From the NCBI RefSeq assembly GCF_002420705.1, contig NZ_DIIM01000020.1, positions 205,956-269,955 of the forward strand: DNA of 64,000 nucleotides, in the 5' to 3' direction. Positions 27,059 through 36,800 of the stretch are shown here, piece after piece (the stretch's first letter is position 1; each line of letters begins with the position of its first letter). The stretch comes from Sphingobacterium sp. UBA5670. GTDB lineage: Bacteria > Bacteroidota > Bacteroidia > Sphingobacteriales > Sphingobacteriaceae. The notes beneath the pieces were generated by a model. That model was given only the letters and a program-made list of their open reading frames with translations, did no database searches and had not been told where the DNA came from. The position numbers were made by a program, and so were the translations under genes.

Positions 27059-28123
27059 TTATTTACATCCTTTAATGTTATTTATAAGCAATACACTTGA
27101 TTCAAGGAATGACTTTTCTGAAGCGGAATTTCCAAAACTTCCTATTGAACTTATATGCTCCTTGAACCTAAAACTTGATCTTGGGTTTTCTAGTTTGTAT
27201 TTAATTTTTACTAGAGATTGCTCTACATTTGGCATCCAGTATAGCTCTCTTAGGCTATCTATTTGTACAATTTTTTTTGAATCTGTAAATTCATCTGGAA
27301 TATATATGGCACATTTATATTTTACAAAAAGGTGAGAAGTTCCGAAAAACATATTACCATTTGCAGGATTTGCGTCACGCATATTGGCATAAATGTAGGG
27401 ATGTAGTAATCCTTTACTTAGTGACTGTTTGCATACCTGATTAAATAGCGTATCAAATTTTTGTTTTCCCTGAAAATTATGCCGGATTATAATGTAGAAT
27501 TGTGGCATGGATAGAATTGTGGTATCATTTTCAGTTTGAATTCCCAGGTCAAATTCACTTGATAACCCATTTTCCACTATTATATCATATAGCTTTTTTG
27601 ATATCGAGTCATCAATTGAATTTAGCATTTGTTCATCCAACGTAGGATCTTTTCTTAAATTCCGGAAGTGAGCTTCTTGGTCTTTTGTAAATAAATCAAA
27701 AAGCTTTTCATTTAATCCCTTGTTTTTTGTTGAGAAATAATTTTGTCGATTTTTTGCAACAGCTATTAGGTTCATCCATTTTCTATTGTTATATTTCTTC
27801 AAACAATGAAACTCTGATTTTTTTTCAAAAAATTGATTACCTATACCTTTTTCTGCCAGCATAAATGATAATTGATAGGCAGCTTTGAAATCTTCTAAAT
27901 CCAAAGCGAGCAATGCCGCATTGTAAAGATCAAGAGCATAATGATTAGTATTTATCTTAAATGCTTTCTTGTAGGTATCTAATGACGTTTGGTTCTGTCC
28001 ATGGCAAATAAATAATTCTGCTTCATTAGTCAGAGCATAGTAGGATTTTAGATCTTTGGTTGTATTGCCATATCCAGTAACAGTAAGTAACAATAGCAAA
28101 ATAGATATAATGAAATTTGGCAT
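27059..28123 (-). CDS. Exported helical (TPR-like) protein, first paralogue
   Basis: The 354-residue protein has a signal peptide (MPNFIISILLLLLTVTGYG), TPR-like pairs (ALDLYNAALLALDLEDFKAA) and a C-terminal block NPANGNMFFGTSHLFVKYKC shared with the protein at 23777. It lies between the precursor genes and the ligase gene, while its paralogue is on the other side of the SPASM gene. The two copies have diverged to low identity but keep motif order and length, so they may form a heterodimer or act on different precursors. Confidence 0.75.
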   Translation of the reverse strand: MPNFIISILLLLLTVTGYGNTTKDLKSYYALTNEAELFICHGQNQTSLDTYKKAFKINTNHYALDLYNAALLALDLEDFKAAYQLSFMLAEKGIGNQFFEKKSEFHCLKKYNNRKWMNLIAVAKNRQNYFSTKNKGLNEKLFDLFTKDQEAHFRNLRKDPTLDEQMLNSIDDSISKKLYDIIVENGLSSEFDLGIQTENDTTILSMPQFYIIIRHNFQGKQKFDTLFNQVCKQSLSKGLLHPYIYANMRDANPANGNMFFGTSHLFVKYKCAIYIPDEFTDSKKIVQIDSLRELYWMPNVEQSLVKIKYKLENPRSSFRFKEHISSIGSFGNSASEKSFLESSVLLINNIKGCK

Positions 28124-28191
28124 ATATTATTTTTTTGAGAATGGTTTGCCAACAAAACATTTGTTGACAAACCATATTTCTTAAATTATAA

Positions 28192-28449
28192 CTAAACGGG
28201 CTGATAGATAGTTTCATATCCAACACCAAAATAGCACACCTCGCCAGATTCAAGATCAACAGTATCGCTCTCAAATGATCTGTAAGTATGATTGTATCCG
28301 ATGATTACGCCTCTGCTATCGTAAACTTCCTTAGTGTATGAAAGTGATCTTGCTCCCTTACTCGGCTCAATCGCTCCACCTGTAACTTGGTTTAATTGGT
28401 TTGAAGGGATTTTCTTGAATTTTTGGGGATCTAATGTCTGTAAATTCAT
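28192..28449 (-). CDS. Graspetide precursor peptide 2 (GG leader)
   Basis: An 85-residue peptide with leader MNLQTLDPQKFKKIPSNQLN and a Gly-Gly site (QVTGG, residues 24-25), giving a 60-residue core. The leader aligns with that of the neighbouring precursor (LDPQKFKK against IDSGKFKK). The core ends with FESDTVDLESGEVCYFG and VGYETIYQPV, rich in Asp/Glu and Ser/Thr that the ATP-grasp ligase could link. The second precursor carries the related block SSDEIGQDECFYGVEDIW. It is 69 bp before the first TPR-like gene. Confidence 0.82.
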   Translation of the reverse strand: MNLQTLDPQKFKKIPSNQLNQVTGGAIEPSKGARSLSYTKEVYDSRGVIIGYNHTYRSFESDTVDLESGEVCYFGVGYETIYQPV

Positions 28450-28489
28450 TCTAATTAATTTTTGAAGTTAGTAAATTAATGATTGAAAC

Positions 28490-28750
28490 CTATTCTTGAG
28501 TACCAGTCCAGTACCAATCAGTCCAAATGTCTTCAACACCGTAAAAACACTCATCTTGTCCTATTTCATCGGACGAGTAGTACCGAATAAGGTCTCTTTG
28601 ATAAGTTGCAATTCCCCCTTGGGTCGCCTTTTTTACGGTTTCATGTTTAATGGTAAACTGACCTTTTCCTGTAGCTTCACCTCCAAGAATTTCGGCCATT
28701 TGGTTTAATTCGAGTTTCTTGAACTTACCCGAATCAATAGCTTCTAAACC
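28490..28750 (-). CDS. Graspetide precursor peptide 1 (GG leader)
   Basis: The ATG at 28750 is chosen because it makes the leader MGLEAIDSGKFKKLELNQ line up residue for residue with MNLQTLDPQKFKKIPSNQ of the next gene; an upstream ATG at 28792 adds 14 residues with no match. The 86-residue peptide has a Gly-Gly site (EILGG, residues 24-25) and a 61-residue core ending YYSSDEIGQDECFYGVED, then aromatic IWTDWYWTGTQE. The conserved acidic plus Ser/Asp block is the expected site of side-chain crosslinks. One Cys is shared with precursor 2. Confidence 0.84.
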   Translation of the reverse strand, partial: GLEAIDSGKFKKLELNQMAEILGGEATGKGQFTIKHETVKKATQGGIATYQRDLIRYYSSDEIGQDECFYGVEDIWTDWYWTGTQE

Positions 28751-28904
28751 CATAACGGTATATTTAAAGAATTCTCCATGTCTTAACGCCATTGGAGATA
28801 ATGTTCAGCGTACCCCATTTTTTTTTCGGAATAGGTGTATAAACCTCAATTCGTAGCTACTGAATATTTTAAATGGCTTTTACTTGCTATATTATAGAAC
28901 TGAA

Positions 28905-28926
28905 ATAGTTGATTTAACAGTTAGCG
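28905..28926. promoter_or_regulatory. Copy of the ATAGTTGA-N8-TTAGCG motif (site C)
   Basis: The motif matches site A (13295-13316) at all 14 defined bases with the same 8-bp gap and the same orientation relative to minus-strand precursor genes. At site A the -7 box begins 51 bp below the motif; here TACGAATTG (28855-28847), a poor -7-like sequence, is at the same distance. It is upstream of graspetide precursor 1. Confidence 0.55.
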
Positions 28927-28988
28927 GTGAAAGATATTATTACTTCCTTTTAGATCTTTTTGGGTTTAATTTATTTGGTGCTTTATTC

Positions 28989-29216
28989 TTATTGATTCAT
29001 AATAGAATCTTTCTTAATCTCTTCCAGATTTTTCTCTTTCAGCTCTAATTCATCGAAATTATTAATATCAACAATTGACATTTCGGGAAAAACACCCATT
29101 TTTAAATGTAGCTGTTTCCCCTTTTCTTTAAGTTTAAGATGAATTGAGTAAGCAAAAAGAGTAATTGAGAGAAGCAAGAAAATAAAGCACAAAACGAATA
29201 ACTTTAAATAATTCAT
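28989..29216 (-). CDS. Small single-pass membrane protein, 75 aa
   Basis: The protein has one N-terminal membrane helix (LKLFVLCFIFLLLSITLFAY) and a charged tail with ELELKEKNLEEIKK, possibly a short helix. No family is recognised. It precedes the graspetide precursor genes by about 240 bp on the same strand, with site C between them. A small immunity or regulator role is conceivable from position only. Confidence 0.5.
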   Translation of the reverse strand: MNYLKLFVLCFIFLLLSITLFAYSIHLKLKEKGKQLHLKMGVFPEMSIVDINNFDELELKEKNLEEIKKDSIMNQ

Positions 29217-29556
29217 AATGCAAAATTTACCGATACATTCGAATAATTAAACATAAAAAAATTGGGTTAGTGGGTTTAAAATGAATTGGCATACCCCAAC
29301 TTACAGTAATCAAAATTATTTTTAATTATTAGCATTGGATTTAATAATTAATTGTAGGATTGCACTTTAACCGCAACTACAATTAATAGCAGAGATATTG
29401 ATATAATAAGTTTTCTCATAATAGTTTCTTCATTTCAGTTGATAGTGTCCCGAATGTTGTGTAGAAGATGAATATTTATTTCACTATAATGAGCAATAAT
29501 ATAACTTAATTCCTAATATACTAAAATTTTTAGTACAAATTATTTCGGTTTAACCT
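29217..29556. other. AT-rich intergenic region, no gene seen
   Basis: This 340-bp stretch separates the graspetide operon from the conjugation-module regulator. It holds only short frames, for example an unconvincing 21-codon Phe/Lys-rich one, and no clear repeat or RNA structure. It is a possible left junction of the mobile element, but no att-like repeat was found. Confidence 0.4.
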
Positions 29557-29564
29557 TATCTTTG
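29557..29564 (+). promoter_or_regulatory. Bacteroidota -7 box of the XRE regulator
   Basis: TATCTTTG matches TAnnTTTG exactly and lies 21 bp before the ATG at 29586. The TTG within it is the alternative start of the longer frame, which is therefore unlikely to be translated. Confidence 0.6.
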
Positions 29565-29585
29565 TTCGGAAAAACAGAAACTATC

Positions 29586-29936
29586 ATGAATATCAATAAG
29601 TTAGCAGCATCCCATATTAAGGAAATACGCAATAAACTTGGTTTTACGATTGAATATGTTGCATCAAAATTGGACATTGCAAAATCTACATATAGTAGCT
29701 TTGAAAATGGTCATACAGATGTACATCTTTCCCGAATTGTTGCTTTAGCGGAAGTATTTGAAATGCCATGGACTGATTTGCTCCCTATAACCAACAATAG
29801 CCAAAATTTTAACGGTCATAATGGAGTAAACGGTAATCACAATACCAATACAACTCTAAATAATTTTTTTTCTGATTCAAATAATATTTCAGCAATCATG
29901 GAAAAAATTCAAGATGCCATTACTCCTAAAAAGTAA
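29586..29936 (+). CDS. XRE-family helix-turn-helix regulator
   Basis: The 116-residue protein has an N-terminal HTH_3 domain (IKEIRNKLGFTIEYVASKLD, then IAKSTYSSFENGHTDVHLSRIVALAE) and an Asn-rich linker (NNSQNFNGHNGVNGNHNTN) before a short amphipathic C-terminal helix. This arrangement is common in Bacteroidota and probably forms oligomers. It lies between the graspetide operon and the RteC gene. It may control the conjugation module, but the target is not visible. Confidence 0.82.
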   Translation: MNINKLAASHIKEIRNKLGFTIEYVASKLDIAKSTYSSFENGHTDVHLSRIVALAEVFEMPWTDLLPITNNSQNFNGHNGVNGNHNTNTTLNNFFSDSNNISAIMEKIQDAITPKK

Positions 29937-30175
29937 GACTTAATTATTTGGGCCAATTGAATGATAATTTTCTATAGCTATAAATTGAATCAAAATACTA
30001 TCCTGGAACTCGTTAAAAGAAATAAATTAATAAACACTTTTATTTCACATTTTTGTGCAGTATTTTAACCTTAAAATCTCCTGATTCACCCAATTTGAAA
30101 TACTAAAGCCTTGATTTTCAAAAGGCAAAACTACAGATTTGAGCTGTTAATCATTTAGCACCCAAATCGAAGGTT

Positions 30176-31015
30176 ATGATAGAAATTGCACAAAAGCTTC
30201 ACCAGGAACTTAAACAGCACATTCATGAGTTGGACTTCAATGGCATTTCCGGGTTGGACTATTATAAAAGATGTTACCAATTATCCTGCAGCATTCTTAA
30301 AAGATTAAGAGCCGCTTTATCAGAGTACAAATTTAAAAATCCAGAGAAAGAAATAGAGTTTTTCAAATTCATAAAGCCACGATTGCATTCTGAAGTACTG
30401 TTCTATCTGGAATTGTATCGAATGGAACTTAATTGCCCTTCAAATAGGGATAAAAAGGCTCAGTTATCTTACCTAAAGCAGCTATCCGTATACTATGCAC
30501 AGCTACTTAATAATAATTGCTTGCTCAAACTCTATTTTCTTACTGAACGATGTGAGGAGGATAACATGCTTTTTTTGAGAAGTAGCAGTATAAATAGTTT
30601 TATACCTTTCGATCCCCTACAGGAATTCGATTCCTTATTTCCACCTGCAAGTACAGAGTTTGCACGGATCATCGCCTACCAAAGGGTATTGGATGAAATA
30701 AGTGAGAAAACGACAAGCTTACGGAAGGGATCAAAAGAAATTCCCCGTGCCATGACAGCCCTTACCTGGACTGGAACAAAGATGGAATTGGTAGAATTAG
30801 GATACGCACTGCATTCTGCAAAAAGCTTAAATAACGGTAAAGTGGAATTAAAGAAGATTATGATGGGCCTTGAGCAGCTTTTCAATATTGAGATCGGTCA
30901 ATATTCCAGATATTATCAAAATCTACTAATACGGAAAGGAAGCCGCACACCCTATACCGAGAAATTAATCGAGGATCTTAGTCAAAGAATGGAGGATTCT
31001 GATTTAGGCAAGTAA
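30176..31015 (+). CDS. rteC: RteC-family protein
   Basis: The 279-residue protein matches RteC, the regulator linked to excision of Bacteroides conjugative transposons, in overall length and in the C-terminal block LTWTGTKMELVELGYALH followed by the helical end (FNIEIGQYSRYYQNLLIRKG). The N-terminal half is helical with Lys/Glu-rich segments. In CTnDOT-type elements RteC induces excision genes. Here it is followed by a terminator, so it is a separate transcript from the tra operon. Confidence 0.85.
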   Translation: MIEIAQKLHQELKQHIHELDFNGISGLDYYKRCYQLSCSILKRLRAALSEYKFKNPEKEIEFFKFIKPRLHSEVLFYLELYRMELNCPSNRDKKAQLSYLKQLSVYYAQLLNNNCLLKLYFLTERCEEDNMLFLRSSSINSFIPFDPLQEFDSLFPPASTEFARIIAYQRVLDEISEKTTSLRKGSKEIPRAMTALTWTGTKMELVELGYALHSAKSLNNGKVELKKIMMGLEQLFNIEIGQYSRYYQNLLIRKGSRTPYTEKLIEDLSQRMEDSDLGK

Positions 31016-31042
31016 TAAATTTTCAACAATACAATTCTTAAC

Positions 31043-31080
31043 AGTGTCATTGATAACTTATTCAATGGCACTTTTTTTTT
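31043..31080 (+). terminator. Rho-independent terminator after rteC
   Basis: An 11-bp stem (AGTGTCATTGA with TCAATGGCACT, one G-T pair) and eight-base loop is followed by a run of T. It begins 27 bp after the rteC stop. Confidence 0.88.
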
Positions 31081-31137
31081 TGAAAAAAACGATAAAAATA
31101 AGGCTTTACAATTTTTTTTTATACAAAAACATCACGA

Positions 31138-31282
31138 ATGTAATTACATGGGATTACATATACAACTCGAATACAAATCGCTGGAAATCAACCAATTTAA
31201 AGGTTTTTCATAATTAATATTAGTCTTTAATCAACCTTAACGCTCTAAAAACTCCCGTTTTTTAAGCTTTTTGTAATTACAT
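31138..31282. repeat. Two copies of the palindrome TGTAATTACAT before the tra operon
   Basis: ATGTAATTACAT (31138-31149) is a perfect 12-bp palindrome; TGTAATTACAT recurs at 31272-31282, and a half-site ATTACAT follows the first at 31153. The ~350 bp between the rteC terminator and the first tra gene has no reading frame, so these sites are candidate operators for the tra promoter. Confidence 0.5.
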
Positions 31283-31364
31283 CAGACTGTAAATCAAGCC
31301 TCTATTTTCAAAGCAACTTTGCAATAGAAACAAACAATAATGTTAAACCAAAAATTGTAAAGCG

Positions 31365-31799
31365 ATGCTACAAAACATTTCATGGGGGCAATACCTCTCG
31401 ATATTAATACTCCTGGTCCTTATTTACTACGTGTGGTACTTTATAAAATATTACCAGGATGGAATAATCAAAAGACTATCAAAGGATAAGTCAGATGATG
31501 ATATAGAAGTATATAATCCCTTTCCTGAAGAAAAACCATCGGAAGACTTAGAAATCGAGCTACTCGAAAATATGGTCAATGAAATAAGGGAATTCATATT
31601 GGATAAGGCAGGCAAACAGGTTGACAAAAATGAGCTGGCCCAACAGCTGGAGTCTTATGTCGCAAACTTTAATGGGTTACATAAGCCTGCCTTCCGATAT
31701 GCCCTTACTAATTATATAATACAACAGGCAGAAATCAAATGCGGGGTAGTCTTTGAGGAAAGAGAACTGGAGGCTATGTGGGATAAGCTATCCCGCTAA
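31365..31799 (+). CDS. Small membrane protein at the start of the tra operon
   Basis: A 144-residue protein with one N-terminal membrane helix (YLSILILLVLIYYVWYFIKY) and an acidic cytoplasmic part with helical pairs (LENMVNEIREFILDKAG). It is the first gene of the conjugation operon, 29 bp before a lipoprotein gene. I do not recognise a named Tra family, although position suggests an element-specific accessory factor. Confidence 0.6.
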   Translation: MLQNISWGQYLSILILLVLIYYVWYFIKYYQDGIIKRLSKDKSDDDIEVYNPFPEEKPSEDLEIELLENMVNEIREFILDKAGKQVDKNELAQQLESYVANFNGLHKPAFRYALTNYIIQQAEIKCGVVFEERELEAMWDKLSR

Positions 31800-31827
31800 C
31801 ATTTTACAACACTAAAATTCAAGCATT

Positions 31828-32838
31828 ATGAAATTTTTATCTATGGTAATTGCAATAGGAGCATTAGTAACAAGCTCCTGCAAAGAAAAAATCTGGGATG
31901 TTACCCTACCCACGGAAAAAGTAACAAATCCCATCAATGAAAATGGTGAGCTATCAGGTTCTCTTCCATGGAAGGCTTTTAACTCCATGAAGGAATTTGA
32001 GCAAACAATGTTAACTCTTCATTCCCTCCATGAAGATGAGCTATTAAACTGGGAAAAAAGCCAAAAGGGTTTTATCTCATGGCTTTCTAAAACCAAAGCT
32101 CAAAACGATAGTGTTGCTGAGATCCCAGACATTCAATTAGCTACTATTCTCGACAAAGAGGGAAGAATACAGGTGGCCGACACTATTTATCAATTTGTGC
32201 CGGGAATTAAAGAAGGAATTGGTTACGCAATTCCGGCTAGGTACAAGGACCAGATTTTAAAAGGGCAGACCGACTTTAGGAATTGGAAAGGAGTAGCAAC
32301 ATACAGTATTTCCTTAACCTTAATGCCATTTCCAAAATGGTTAGATCCCGATCAAATCATAGATAAACAACCCGGAGTTTCCATTTGCGATTTTCCAAAC
32401 TCCTTTCTTTTCCCCTGGTGGGGACATAAAGGTGATCAGATCTTCCATAGTGACACTGGAAATTTATTACCAAAAGATAATGGGCGAAGTGTCCGAATAG
32501 ATTATCACCGCTGGCGCGTTGGATTCCTATTTTACAGTTCCGCTGGAGTACGGGTAAAGGCATGGAAAGATACAAGAATTGGAGGGTGGATGTCTACCAT
32601 AAAAATGGATAACGTCCAACTTGAAAGCTGTATCAAGGGTAAAGTTGTAATACCAGGTTTGTTTCCACAAAACTTTCATGAATCCGTGAGTATGTACGCA
32701 ACAAATACAAACAAACTTGAAAAAACGCTAATCTGGGCTGCAGCCCCAATGCATGTAGAAGTTCTACCGGAGCATTTTAATATAAAGTTTAAAGTAACCT
32801 ACAAGGGTCAACCTATTAGCCGATCCGTTCGGGAATAA
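31828..32838 (+). CDS. Putative tra-operon lipoprotein, 336 aa
   Basis: The N-terminus MKFLSMVIAIGALVTSSCKE is a lipoprotein signal with Cys18 as the lipid site. The mature part is a mostly beta-rich domain with many Trp (FPWWGHKGDQIFHSD, KAWKDTRIGGWMSTIKMD). No family is recognised. It lies in the tra operon between a small membrane protein and TraE, so it may belong to the envelope part of the transfer machine. Confidence 0.6.
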   Translation: MKFLSMVIAIGALVTSSCKEKIWDVTLPTEKVTNPINENGELSGSLPWKAFNSMKEFEQTMLTLHSLHEDELLNWEKSQKGFISWLSKTKAQNDSVAEIPDIQLATILDKEGRIQVADTIYQFVPGIKEGIGYAIPARYKDQILKGQTDFRNWKGVATYSISLTLMPFPKWLDPDQIIDKQPGVSICDFPNSFLFPWWGHKGDQIFHSDTGNLLPKDNGRSVRIDYHRWRVGFLFYSSAGVRVKAWKDTRIGGWMSTIKMDNVQLESCIKGKVVIPGLFPQNFHESVSMYATNTNKLEKTLIWAAAPMHVEVLPEHFNIKFKVTYKGQPISRSVRE

Positions 32839-32987
32839 TTAGACCCAACCGGGGAATAGATGATTGGGAAATGTGTGACGGAACTTCCCCGGTTTATTTA
32901 TAAACATCAAACGGAGGGCGGTATTAAGTGAAATGGAAATCAAGTGAAGAGAGAGATATTACCCCCTCCTATCATAAAATAGATACA

Positions 32988-33329
32988 ATGAAAAAGGTTT
33001 TTACGATAAGTGCGGTTGGGAAGAGAATAAAAACAAACCGCTTTTCATTAATCATGCTATGCCTCCTGTTAGCTGTAGGAAACAGTTATGGACAGGATGG
33101 TTCAGCTGGAATTCAGGCAGCCAATACCCAGGTGCGCTCCTACTTCGATGGAGGTACTCAATTAATGTATGGCGTAGGCGCTTTACTTGCCCTTATCGGT
33201 GCAGTAAAAGTATATCAAAAATGGAACGCCGGCGACCCGGACACCAGTAAAGTTGCAGCATCCTGGTTTGGCTCCTGTATATTCCTAGTCGTAGTAGTAA
33301 CCATAATCCGAAGCTTTTTTGGATTGTAA
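32988..33329 (+). CDS. traE: TraE-family conjugative transposon protein (DUF4134)
   Basis: A 113-residue protein with an N-terminal signal (LIMLCLLLAVGNSYGQ) and two membrane helices (LMYGVGALLALIGAVKVYQK, CIFLVVVVTIIRSFFG). The pattern matches the TraE/DUF4134 pilin-like subunit of Bacteroidota conjugation systems (VirB2-like role). The ATG at 32988 is used because the longer frame begins with GTG before the signal. It is the start of the core tra module. Confidence 0.88.
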   Translation: MKKVFTISAVGKRIKTNRFSLIMLCLLLAVGNSYGQDGSAGIQAANTQVRSYFDGGTQLMYGVGALLALIGAVKVYQKWNAGDPDTSKVAASWFGSCIFLVVVVTIIRSFFGL

Positions 33330-33341
33330 AATAGAAAACTC

Positions 33342-33776
33342 ATGCACCAGCAATTAAAAGAAAAACTTTGGGCTTATATAGTCCACAATAATCCTGAACT
33401 CATGTTCACCCTACAGGAAGACTATAATGTAACCCAATACCTGGAAGACAAGGTAAGCGGAGTAATGCCAACAGCCTTGAAACTTCTTGAAGAAGATAAA
33501 CCAGGTTATGCAATTGTAGAGCTATGTATGGAGGAAATGACTGCTCAGCTAAGACCTTCAAAATATAATTACCTCACCTCTATTTTGGCTTCAGATTTTG
33601 AGGATCAATATTCTACACTTAAAGAAGCCGGGCTATTAACTTATGAGGCAGTGAACCTCATCGATTATTGCCAACCAGTATTTGAAAAATACGGCTTCAC
33701 TGAAGACAATGAAAATAGTAGTTTACTGCGAGGCGCTATAGAAGATAAAATTTCCGAATACCTACAAGAAATGTAA
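33342..33776 (+). CDS. DUF1896-like protein
   Basis: The 144-residue protein is mostly helical and matches DUF1896 in style (EKLWAYIVHNNPELMFTLQE, PGYAIVELCMEEMTAQL). In Bacteroidota mobile elements this small protein commonly precedes a large methylase-helicase gene, as it does here (42 bp upstream). Function unknown. Confidence 0.7.
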   Translation: MHQQLKEKLWAYIVHNNPELMFTLQEDYNVTQYLEDKVSGVMPTALKLLEEDKPGYAIVELCMEEMTAQLRPSKYNYLTSILASDFEDQYSTLKEAGLLTYEAVNLIDYCQPVFEKYGFTEDNENSSLLRGAIEDKISEYLQEM

Positions 33777-33817
33777 GCTGGGCGACCAGGCATTAGTGAA
33801 AACGAAATAGTGAAGAA

Positions 33818-36800
33818 ATGGCTTATAATGCTTTACAAAAATTATCCGATAACATCGGAGCACTGGAAATTGCTCTATCCCTAACCGATCAGGATGTGCC
33901 AACCCAACAGCAGCTGGATCAACTGAGAAAGTATTCAGGCTTCGGTGGCATAAAGGCCATACTTTTCGGCCAGGGTTCTATTAATAGTTGGAAAGAAAAT
34001 GGCGCAGCTCAAGCAGATTTGCGATTACATGAGCCTGTACAACGATTGTACCAGCTAATTTCGACGTACTATGACAATAATGATTTCCATAAAATTTGCG
34101 AATCATTAAAAAACAGCACTTTAACGGCATTCTATACCCCGGATTTTGTTCCTGAAACTATATATAGAGCATTGACCGATATTGGTTTCCATCCGAAATA
34201 CCTTTATGAACCTTCAGCTGGTACGGGCATTTTTATCGAACAAGCAATTCGCAACTTTCCAAACCTTATCCAGATAAAAGCGATTGAAAAGGACTCTTTA
34301 ACTGCCAGGGTATTAAAAACAATAAGTAAAAGCTGGAAGCACAACACGGAGGTACAGCCAATAGGGTTTGAACAAACTGCGGAAGCAGAAGAAGAAATGG
34401 TAGATCTCATGGTGAGCAATATTCCATTTGGAAACTTTAGAGTTCATGATCCCTTGCTTATCGGAGAACATGCAGTAATTCGGGAACGTATTCACAATTA
34501 TTTTTTCGCTAAAGGCATTTCAAAAGTAGCAGATGGAGGCCTGTTGGCTTTTATTACCACAGATACTTTCCTAAATAACCCTGCAAACCTGGAAGCCAGA
34601 AAATACTTGTTCAGCAGAGCAGATTTTATATCCCTGTCTGTGCTGCCTGAAAACCTGATGAGCGATACCGGTGGCACTGACGCACCAACCCATTTATTGA
34701 TCGTTCAAAAAAACAACGGCAAAACCATATTGAATGAAATAGATAATATCCTCATTCAAACCCAAAAACAGGAACAAGATGATGGAACCTATTTCATAAA
34801 TAACTATATCCTTAACCATCCACAGATCCGCATGGGTGACCAAATTGCCCCAGGTAAAAACCAATATGGCCAAGCCCACCTGAAAATTAGGCAATCCGGG
34901 CCCATCGAAGCAATTGCAGAAAACCTTAATAATATTCTACGCACAGATTTTTCGAAGAATTTAAACCTTCTTAAACTAAATCAGGCCTATAAAACTATAC
35001 CGCAACCAAATCACGAACTTGCTTCTGATCAATCCTCTTACAGAATTGATTATATCCCTGCCCCCTATATAAACCATCAAGAAGAAGTATCTTTTCAACT
35101 GGGCCTATTTGAAGCGCTACCCAATGAGCAGATAAACCGCGCTCAGGCATACATCAGTGTAAGAGACGAACTCTTTGTTCATAAAGCTTCGGCAAAAGTA
35201 CTTGCTACAATTTCCACTAAAGATAATCCCAATCATGATCTGGCAGTGCTCATTGCTTCAAAAAGGCAAGGCACCAACCGTTTTATGTATAAAGTATATG
35301 TAAATGCTTTTGGAAATTGGACCACCGAAAAATGGCAAAATGCAACTGGCATTAAACAAGAATGCGCCACGTTGACCAATAAGTTGAATCAATATAGTCA
35401 TGAATATAATATTCATGCTGATGATCAGATTCATAACCTATTCCCTTTAAAAGGCAATAACCTTGAATCAAAACTGGACATAAAACCATTTTACAGCTCC
35501 GGAACCCTTATCATCCATGAAAATGCACTATATACCATAAAGGAGATCAATAAAGACAGGACCACCGCCACCTTAAACAAAGTTTCCGGCGAAGATGAAC
35601 AGCTTGATTTCTTTATGCATTATATAGCGTTGAGAAACACTTATTATGAATTATATAAGCTTGAACATGCAGGGCAAAGCGATTCGGGAACATTGAGATC
35701 TGATTTAAATAGGCATTATGACCAATTAACCAATGGTTTTCCGTCCTTAAATGATACAACATTGTCCAAGAGGATAAGGATTGATACTGCACATGGCAAC
35801 AATATATTATCCTGCCTGGAGAAGAAGACCAGAGAGGGATTTGCCAAAGCAGATTTTCTTTCTTACAACATTTTTGCACCAAAAGAAGCATTTACTACCG
35901 AAGATGCAAAGGAAGCCCTCGCCTATTGTCTGGCAGAAAAAGGAACTGTAGACCTTAACCTGATCAGTACTATAATGAATAAAGGGCAATCAGAAGTACG
36001 GTCAGCACTTAGAGATGAATTATATCAAGATCCTGATAATGGAAATTGGTTAACAGCGGATCAATATCTAAGCGGAAATGTAGTAGAAAAGCTGCAGTCT
36101 GCTATGAAAATACTAAAAGCAGCGCCTGATAATGCCGAATGGCAACACTGTGTCCAATCGTTAAAAGGAGTTCAACCAGAACCCATTCCATTTGAATTAC
36201 TGGATTTTAATTTCGGGGAACGATGGATTCCTTTGGATTATTATGAAGATTTTGCTACTTATCTTTTTGAAACTCCAGTCAAAATAGCCTACCTAAGATC
36301 AAGAGATGAATTTAAGGTTAAGGCAGAAAGTTATAACGCAAAAATTACGCAAGAATTTGCTATTAAACCGATTAGTGGCAAAAACATGTATGGAATTACC
36401 CTGCTGGAAAATGCCCTGGAAAATACGGCTCCATTTTTTACCTATACGGTAAAAGATGCAAGTGGCGCTGATCGTAAGCTCCCGGATAATGAAGCCACCC
36501 AGCTGGCGCACCAGAAGATTGAAGCTATTCGATCGGCTTTTATTCAGTGGTTGTCAGAACTACCTCAGCAAAGACAGGACTATTTGGTAAAGATATATAA
36601 CAACACCTTTAATTGTTTCCGACTAAGGGAATATAATGGTGCACACCTCACCTTTCCTGGCCTGGATAAAGCAGCACTTGGAATTGATGACCTATACGAA
36701 TCGCAAAAAAGTGCTGTATGGAGAGTTCTACAAAATAGAGGAGCTTTAATTGACCACGAAGTTGGTTTAGGCAAAACCCTCACCATGATTACCGCAGCAC

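Noticed and set aside
28750..28792. Upstream ATG that would extend graspetide precursor 1 by 14 residues
   Set aside because: The shorter start aligns the leader exactly with precursor 2, and the extension has no counterpart.
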